The notes beneath the pieces are model-generated. The model was not told the origin of the DNA. It saw nothing but the letters and a program-made list of their open reading frames with translations, and did no database searches. From the NCBI RefSeq assembly GCF_003231285.1, contig NZ_QKNS01000003.1, positions 62,001 through 126,000 on the forward strand: a stretch of DNA of 64,000 nucleotides, in the 5' to 3' direction. Numbering within the stretch: position 1 is the first letter of the stretch; the number at the start of each line of letters is the position of its first letter. This document shows, piece by piece, positions 59,544 through 64,000 of this stretch. This stretch comes from Hymenobacter sediminis. GTDB lineage: Bacteria > Bacteroidota > Bacteroidia > Cytophagales > Hymenobacteraceae. Made by a program: the position numbers and the translations under genes.

Positions 59544-60325
59544 TGAACGACGCCATGCACACCCGCATCCAGCACGCGCTGCAGGAGGTAGAAACTGCCC
59601 GTGGAGTACGAGTGCTCTACGCCTGCGAGGCGGGTAGCCGGGCCTGGGGCTTTCCTTCCCCCGACTCGGACTATGACGTGCGCTTCATTTACTGCCACCC
59701 GGCCAGCTGGTACCTGACCCTGGAAGAAGCCCCCGATACGCTCAACTTCCCGGTAGATGCGCTGCTGGATCTGGGCGGCTGGGAACTCCGCAAAGCCCTG
59801 AAATTGCTGCGCAATTCTAACTCGGCGCTGTTTGAGTGGGTGCAGTCACCGATAATTTACCGGGAGGCGCTGGATTTTCGGGCGCTGCTGCAGCCTCTGT
59901 TGCCCCGCGCGTTCAACCTGCGGGCTGGCCTGCACCATTACCTGGGCCTGGTGCGCCGGGGGCTGGAGGCTGATTTCATCGTGCCAGAAGTTCGGCTCAA
60001 GCGCCTGTTTTACGCCTTGCGCTCGGGGCTGGCCGCCCGCTGGATACGGCAGCGGCAAACCGTGCCGCCCATGCAACTGGCGGAGCTGCTGGCGGTACTA
60101 CCCCCTTCGCTGCACGCAGAGGTAGCCCACCTGTTGGTAGAAAAAGCCCAGGCCGTCGAAAAGGCTACCGTGCTTCTTTCCCCAGCTATACTGAGTTTCC
60201 TGCAAGAAGAGTACGCCGCCTGCCAGCAGGCACGTGACACGCTGCCCGTGCCAATCGGCTCCGACCCTATTGCCGATCTGAACCAGTTGTTTCAGTACTG
60301 GCTGGCCGCCGCTTTTCCGGCCTGA
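59543..60325 (+). CDS. rlaP: RlaP-type nucleotidyltransferase 1
   Basis: A 260-residue DNA polymerase beta-superfamily nucleotidyltransferase of the RlaP (PF10127) kind. The active-site signature EAGSRAWGFPSPDSDYDVRF carries GS (31-32) and the metal-binding carboxylates Asp43 and Asp45, followed by helical C-terminal domains. RlaP was proposed from comparative genomics to work with RNA ligases, possibly by adding or repairing terminal nucleotides. The start codon overlaps the pnkp stop, so it is part of the repair operon. Its exact substrate is unknown. Confidence 0.85.
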   Translation: MNDAMHTRIQHALQEVETARGVRVLYACEAGSRAWGFPSPDSDYDVRFIYCHPASWYLTLEEAPDTLNFPVDALLDLGGWELRKALKLLRNSNSALFEWVQSPIIYREALDFRALLQPLLPRAFNLRAGLHHYLGLVRRGLEADFIVPEVRLKRLFYALRSGLAARWIRQRQTVPPMQLAELLAVLPPSLHAEVAHLLVEKAQAVEKATVLLSPAILSFLQEEYAACQQARDTLPVPIGSDPIADLNQLFQYWLAAAFPA

Positions 60326-60360
60326 GCACAGCGCTTCTCATTTACTACCTCGTCTGTTTT

Positions 60361-61443
60361 GTGATTGACATTGCCTACCTGCGTCGCCACAACCTGATTC
60401 TGCTGGAAGCCGTCAGCGGCAGCCGCGCCTACGGTACCGACCTGCCCCATTCCGACACGGACCTAAAAGGCGTGTTCATTCTGCCGGAGCGGGACTTCTT
60501 CGGCCTCGACTACGTGCCCCAGGTAGCCAATGCTACCAACGATGAAGTATTCTATGAGCTGCGCCGTTTTGTGGAGCTGTTGCTGAAAAACAACCCCACG
60601 GCCCTGGAAATCCTGGGCACTCCACCCGACTGCATCCGCTACCAGCACCCGTTGTTTGCGGCGTTTCGGGCAGAGGATTTTCTCTCCAGGCTTTGCCGCC
60701 AGACGTTTGCTGAATACGCCGTGGCCCAGATCCGCAAGGCGCAGGGGCTCAACAAAAAGATCAACAACCCCGAGCCGCCAGCCCGCAAATCGGTGCTGGA
60801 TTTTTGCTACGTAACCGTGGGAGCCGGCGCCCAGCCCGTGGAGCAGTGGCTGGTACGCCAGGGGCTGGAAGCCGCGCAGTGTGGCCTGGCCAAGGTTTCG
60901 CACCTGACTGACCTCTACGCCTTGTTCGTCGATGCTGACCCCACGGCGCCGAAAGGCTACCGGGGCCTGCTGCGCGACGCGGAAGCTTCTAACGATGTGC
61001 TTCTCTCGGCCGTGCCGAAAGGGGAGGTGCCGGTGGCCTACCTGTCCTTTAACCGCAACGGCTATTCCACTTACTGCCGCGTGTACAAGGAGTACTGGGA
61101 CTGGGTGGCCCGGCGCAACGCCGAGCGGTACGAAAACACGGTGCAGCACGGCAAAAACTACGATGCCAAAAACATGCTGCACGTATTTCGCCTGCTGCAC
61201 ACGGCCCTGGAAATTGCCACCACCGGCCAGCTCCACGTCCGCCGCCCCGACAGGGACTACCTGCTGCGCATCCGCAAGGGCGAGTTTGAGTACGCCGAGC
61301 TGGTAGCCGACGCCGAGAAACTGGTACAGCAGGTGGATGCCGCATTTGCGGACTCAACGCTGCCAGAAGCCCCGGACCGCGAACGAACAGAAAACCTCCT
61401 AATCGAGCTGCGGCGCCAGTTCTATGAACAACAGGCCTTCTAG
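60361..61443 (+). CDS. RlaP-type nucleotidyltransferase 2
   Basis: A 360-residue paralogue of the previous gene, starting at GTG, 35 bases downstream. The signature is SGSRAYGTDLPHSDTDLKGV with GS (20-21) and Asp32/Asp34, followed by PERDFFGLDYVPQ and a longer helical C-terminal region (FNRNGYSTYCRVYKEYWDWV, NYDAKNMLHVFRLLHTALEI). It is longer than RlaP 1 and shares little sequence beyond the catalytic core, so the two probably do different jobs. It is the last gene of the operon; a family B repeat starts at its stop codon. Confidence 0.85.
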   Translation: MIDIAYLRRHNLILLEAVSGSRAYGTDLPHSDTDLKGVFILPERDFFGLDYVPQVANATNDEVFYELRRFVELLLKNNPTALEILGTPPDCIRYQHPLFAAFRAEDFLSRLCRQTFAEYAVAQIRKAQGLNKKINNPEPPARKSVLDFCYVTVGAGAQPVEQWLVRQGLEAAQCGLAKVSHLTDLYALFVDADPTAPKGYRGLLRDAEASNDVLLSAVPKGEVPVAYLSFNRNGYSTYCRVYKEYWDWVARRNAERYENTVQHGKNYDAKNMLHVFRLLHTALEIATTGQLHVRRPDRDYLLRIRKGEFEYAELVADAEKLVQQVDAAFADSTLPEAPDRERTENLLIELRRQFYEQQAF

Positions 61444-61565
61444 ACGGTCATGCTTGATCTGGCGTCCGCGCAGCCGAAGCATCTCTGCCTCTGACTAATT
61501 AAAAGGCAGCAACGAAGCGGTAGAGATGCTTCGACAAGCGGACGCCAGATCAAGCATGACGGTCT
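61442..61565. repeat. Family B inverted repeat, copy after the RNA-repair operon
   Basis: The left arm from 61442 (AGACGGTCATGCTTGATCTG, GCGTCCGC) pairs with the right arm ending GCGGACGCCAGATCAAGCAT-GAC-GGTCT at 61565; GAAGCATCTCTGCC pairs inside. It begins within the last codon region of the RlaP 2 stop, so it could act as a 3' mRNA structure of the operon. Confidence 0.85.
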
Positions 61566-61581
61566 ACAATCATACAGCCAG

Positions 61582-61627
61582 AAAAGAGGGGGTAAAAAAG
61601 CCGACAGCTTTTCCTACCCCCTCTTTT
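61582..61627. terminator. Bidirectional terminator between the repair operon and helD
   Basis: AAAAGAGGGGGTA (61582-61594) and TACCCCCTCTTTT (61615-61627) pair perfectly, with a second inner stem AAAAGC/GCTTTT. T-runs exist on both strands, so it ends both the plus-strand operon and the minus-strand helicase gene. Confidence 0.85.
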
Positions 61628-61681
61628 CAGAAAGCTAGGCCTGTGCCCTGTGCCTACCCCCATAGGCGGCGCCAAACCTGC

Positions 61682-63727
61682 TTAATCAGCCAGAAAACTT
61701 GTAAGCTCCCCGGAGTACGTGAGGGTGAGTTGGTGCATGGCGCGGGTACAGGCCACATAGAGCATGCTCTTATCGACCTCTGTTTTGTAAGTGCGCGCCG
61801 AGGCGAAAGGCACGATGACCCCATCAAACTCTAGTCCTTTTGCGAGGTGAGCTGTGGTGATGATAATACCTTCCTTAAACGTGGTCGATTCTTCCGTCAG
61901 CAGATGAACGCCGGGGGCTTGCAGCGCCTCGTAGGCCCGTTCGGCCTGGCGCTGGGTTTTGCAGATGATGCCCAGGGAGTGGTTGCCGGAGCTTTTGAAA
62001 GCCGTGATTAGCTGCTCAATAGCTTGTAGCTCCTCTTGGGGACTGTTGAAGCGCGTAATGGTAGGCTGCTGTCCGTGTCGCTCCAGCGGAATGATGTGCG
62101 GGTTGGGGCTGATGCGCTGGGCGAAGGCGGTAATCTCGACGGTAGAGCGGTAGCTGCGGAAGAGCTTGACTACATCGGCCTGCGGGAACACGCGCTCAAT
62201 GGCTTCGGCTGAGGAGGCACTGTAAGGGTTTACCTGCTGGCTGACATCGCCCAGGATGGTTTTACGGCACGGAAACAGCCTTGACAGCACGGCGTACTGC
62301 ACCGGGGTGTAGTCCTGCATTTCATCTACCAGCAAGTGCTTCACCTGGTCGTAGGCGGTGATGCCTTCCAGGCGCAGGCGCAGGTAAATCAGCGGGAAAA
62401 CATCAGCATACTCCAGATGCAGGCGGTGGTCAAGCTTCAGCAGCTCGGGCCGACCAACCCAGCGGTAAAAGTCGCGGTAGAGTTCCAGCACATTATTCAT
62501 CCGGAGCATGCGCGGAATGGCTTCCCCGATGGTGGATTTCTCCTGCCCAGTCAGCTTGCGGCCCACGGCATCGCGTACGTAGGCCCGCACATCGTTGGCC
62601 ACCAGCGCAAACCGTTTCAGCAGCGGCACCCGGTGGTAGGTCTTGAACTTGGCCAGCAGGAAGGGCATGGGCACCACCGTTCGGCCCACGCGCAGCTCCG
62701 TTACGGTGAGGTAGGTGTTCTCAATGTGCAGCAGAAACTGGTTGAGCTGGCTGAGGAACTCAAACGACGATTTAAACCGGATTCGCTCAATAAACGCCGG
62801 ATTGTGGTGTTCCAGCAGCGCCGCTACCTGCTCGAAAAAGGTCTGGAAGCTGTAGCGGTTATCCAGCAGGTCGGCGGCCAGCTCGTCCATGCCCAACTCC
62901 GGAATGTGCTCTTCGCCCAGCTCAGGCAGCACGTTGGAGATATAGTCGGCAAAGACCTTGTTGGGCGAAATAATCAGGATGTCTTTGGCCGCAATGGTTT
63001 CGCGGAAACGGTACAGCAGAAACGCAATGCGGTGCAGGGCAATGGAGGTTTTACCCGAGCCAGCTACTCCCTGAATTACCATCACCGACGCCTCCTCGTT
63101 GCGAATCACCGCGTTCTGGTCGCGCTGAATAGTAGCGACGATGTTCTTCATCTTATCGTCGGAGGACTTAGCCAGCTCCTGCTGCAGCACGTCGTCGTGA
63201 ATGTTCACGTCGCTGTCGAGCATGAACTCCAGGCGCCCCTCACGAATCTTGTATTGGCGCTTCAGCTCAATGGTGCCTTGCACCGTGCCGGAGGGGGTAG
63301 CGTAGGAGGCCTCGCCCAGCTCGAAATCGTAGAATAGCGAGGAGATGGGCGCCCGCCAGTCGTAGATCAGGTTCTGGCGCTGGGTTTCATCCAGGAAGGA
63401 ATATACCCCGATATATACCGGGTTGGCCGCCTTGTCGGGGGTAGCAAAATCAATGCGGCCGAAGTACGGCGACTGGCCTAGCTTGAGGAGGCGGCGCTTG
63501 CGGGCCACGGCGCCCTCACCCGTGTAAGCCATACGGTTGATGGATTGCTCGGCGGAAACCATATCGGCCTCATCCATGCCCGACTGATGCTCGTGGATGT
63601 ACTGCTTTTTCTCCCGCAGCTCGTTGGAAAACTGCCGCACGGCCTCGTCGATGCGCTTCACGGCCAGCGTCAGTTTCTCCTTAATTTCTTCCAGATGTTC
63701 TTTTTCTTCTTGCTGCGTTACGTTCAT
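61682..63727 (-). CDS. helD: HelD/UvrD-like superfamily 1 helicase (RNA polymerase recycling type)
   Basis: A 681-residue SF1 ATPase. An N-terminal coiled coil (about 1-60, EHLEEIKEKLTLAVKRIDEA) precedes the helicase core with Walker A GVAGSGKTSIALHR, a DEMQDYTPVQ box (motif II) and a late HLAKGLEFDGVIVPF motif V/VI region, the HelD arrangement rather than UvrD. In Bacillus and Mycobacterium HelD uses its coiled-coil arm and ATP to pull RNA polymerase off DNA. ATG 63727 gives MNVTQQEEKEHLEE; the frame extends ten codons upstream. It converges with the RNA-repair operon. Confidence 0.85.
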   Translation of the reverse strand: MNVTQQEEKEHLEEIKEKLTLAVKRIDEAVRQFSNELREKKQYIHEHQSGMDEADMVSAEQSINRMAYTGEGAVARKRRLLKLGQSPYFGRIDFATPDKAANPVYIGVYSFLDETQRQNLIYDWRAPISSLFYDFELGEASYATPSGTVQGTIELKRQYKIREGRLEFMLDSDVNIHDDVLQQELAKSSDDKMKNIVATIQRDQNAVIRNEEASVMVIQGVAGSGKTSIALHRIAFLLYRFRETIAAKDILIISPNKVFADYISNVLPELGEEHIPELGMDELAADLLDNRYSFQTFFEQVAALLEHHNPAFIERIRFKSSFEFLSQLNQFLLHIENTYLTVTELRVGRTVVPMPFLLAKFKTYHRVPLLKRFALVANDVRAYVRDAVGRKLTGQEKSTIGEAIPRMLRMNNVLELYRDFYRWVGRPELLKLDHRLHLEYADVFPLIYLRLRLEGITAYDQVKHLLVDEMQDYTPVQYAVLSRLFPCRKTILGDVSQQVNPYSASSAEAIERVFPQADVVKLFRSYRSTVEITAFAQRISPNPHIIPLERHGQQPTITRFNSPQEELQAIEQLITAFKSSGNHSLGIICKTQRQAERAYEALQAPGVHLLTEESTTFKEGIIITTAHLAKGLEFDGVIVPFASARTYKTEVDKSMLYVACTRAMHQLTLTYSGELTSFLAD

Positions 63728-63914
63728 CCCCGGCGGCTTTTGGCAAATGGACCTCAAAGGTCCAGCAAATTCCGGTTGGCCGAAACGTTTGGCTGATTTT
63801 ATTAGATCTGGTGAACATTTACGTCTCGAATAACCTCAGTCCGTTCTGTGAAGGGAGGCAGTAATTTCTGACTCGGCCTTGCTACACGCGGCTTACGGCG
63901 AAGATTACGCGCCG

Positions 63915-63957
63915 AAAACACATAAGTCCCATCCTGAGCCAGGACGGGACTTATGTG
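63915..63957 (-). terminator. Terminator of a minus-strand gene beyond the right edge
   Basis: CACATAAGTCCCATCCT pairs with AGGACGGGACTTATGTG (one wobble) and on the minus strand ends in TTTT. The 43 bases to its right contain no readable gene end with certainty, so the gene itself lies outside. To its left, 63758-63914 holds the helD promoter region with no element that I can define. Confidence 0.65.
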
Positions 63958-64000
63958 CGCTGATTACGACACTGCTTTGACTATCTACTGGTTACGGCAC

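Noticed and set aside
59543-61443. RlaP genes as MNT-type antitoxins or kanamycin nucleotidyltransferases
   Set aside because: Length, SRAYG/SRAWG signature and tight coupling with pnkp fit RlaP better; no HEPN partner is encoded beside them.
62336-63337. Plus-strand open frame of 333 codons over helD
   Set aside because: Antisense to the helicase core, no recognisable protein.
1-64000. tRNA, rRNA, transposase, integrase or replication origin
   Set aside because: No such sequence was recognised while reading either strand.

Overview
The window reads as a chromosomal segment of a high-GC Bacteroidota, most likely a Hymenobacter-like Cytophagales species. The clues are SusC/SusD and CarboxypepD_reg TonB receptors, FecR/ECF regulation with an STN domain, DUF4625 and DUF4136 lipoproteins, LytS/LytTR two-component pairs, candidate promoters of the TTTG/TAnnTTTG type, and few Shine-Dalgarno sequences. 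The genus is inferred from gene style, not proven. No rRNA, tRNA, CRISPR array, transposase or phage gene was seen.

Layout. 1-9.7 kb: end of an outer-membrane-like protein, a GT39-type glycosyltransferase, an M28 peptidase, a PAS protein with no kinase plus a CZB-like protein without zinc ligands, an ElaA acetyltransferase, a desaturase, an aldo/keto reductase and small envelope proteins. 9.8-12.6 kb: a GH43 lipoprotein convergent with a Tat-exported Gfo/Idh/MocA oxidoreductase. 12.9-17.0 kb: a ZnuD-like TonB receptor with two DUF4625 lipoproteins, probably metal uptake. 17.1-24.6 kb: mixed metabolic enzymes (SDR, aldo/keto reductase, 2OG oxygenase, PQQ sugar dehydrogenase, pirin, HAD phosphatase) and one AT-rich orphan. 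24.7-27.2 kb: an arsenical cassette (arsR behind a palindromic operator, arsI, a phosphoesterase, arsN1) without a pump. 27.2-39.1 kb, minus strand: PhoD, ECF sigma factor, PafA-like phosphatase, FecR, SusC, SusD and an unknown lipoprotein, which together look like a phosphoester scavenging locus.

39.3-50.2 kb: a TonB receptor, a phosphodiester glycosidase, a TPR protein and a LytS/LytTR pair on the plus strand. They face a minus-strand operon of hydrolase, LytS kinase, frameshifted DoxX gene, FMN reductase, LytTR regulator and lipoprotein. The TonB receptor and TPR genes share a conserved 68-bp promoter-type element. 50.4-55.1 kb: leuACDB with a short LeuA. 55.4-61.4 kb, divergent from leuA: an RNA-repair operon of Hen1 2'-O-methyltransferase, Pnkp kinase-phosphatase-ligase and two RlaP-type nucleotidyltransferases. 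61.7-63.7 kb: a HelD-like helicase.

Two families of long inverted repeats are scattered between genes. Family A (four copies) has arms built on a GC-rich palindrome. Family B (five hairpins) starts with GTCAT(T/G)C. Two A copies enclose a B copy. Three A copies lie between genes that otherwise look co-transcribed, so they would form very long hairpins in the mRNA. The RNA-repair operon, the nested repeats and the shared promoter element are the most interesting observations.
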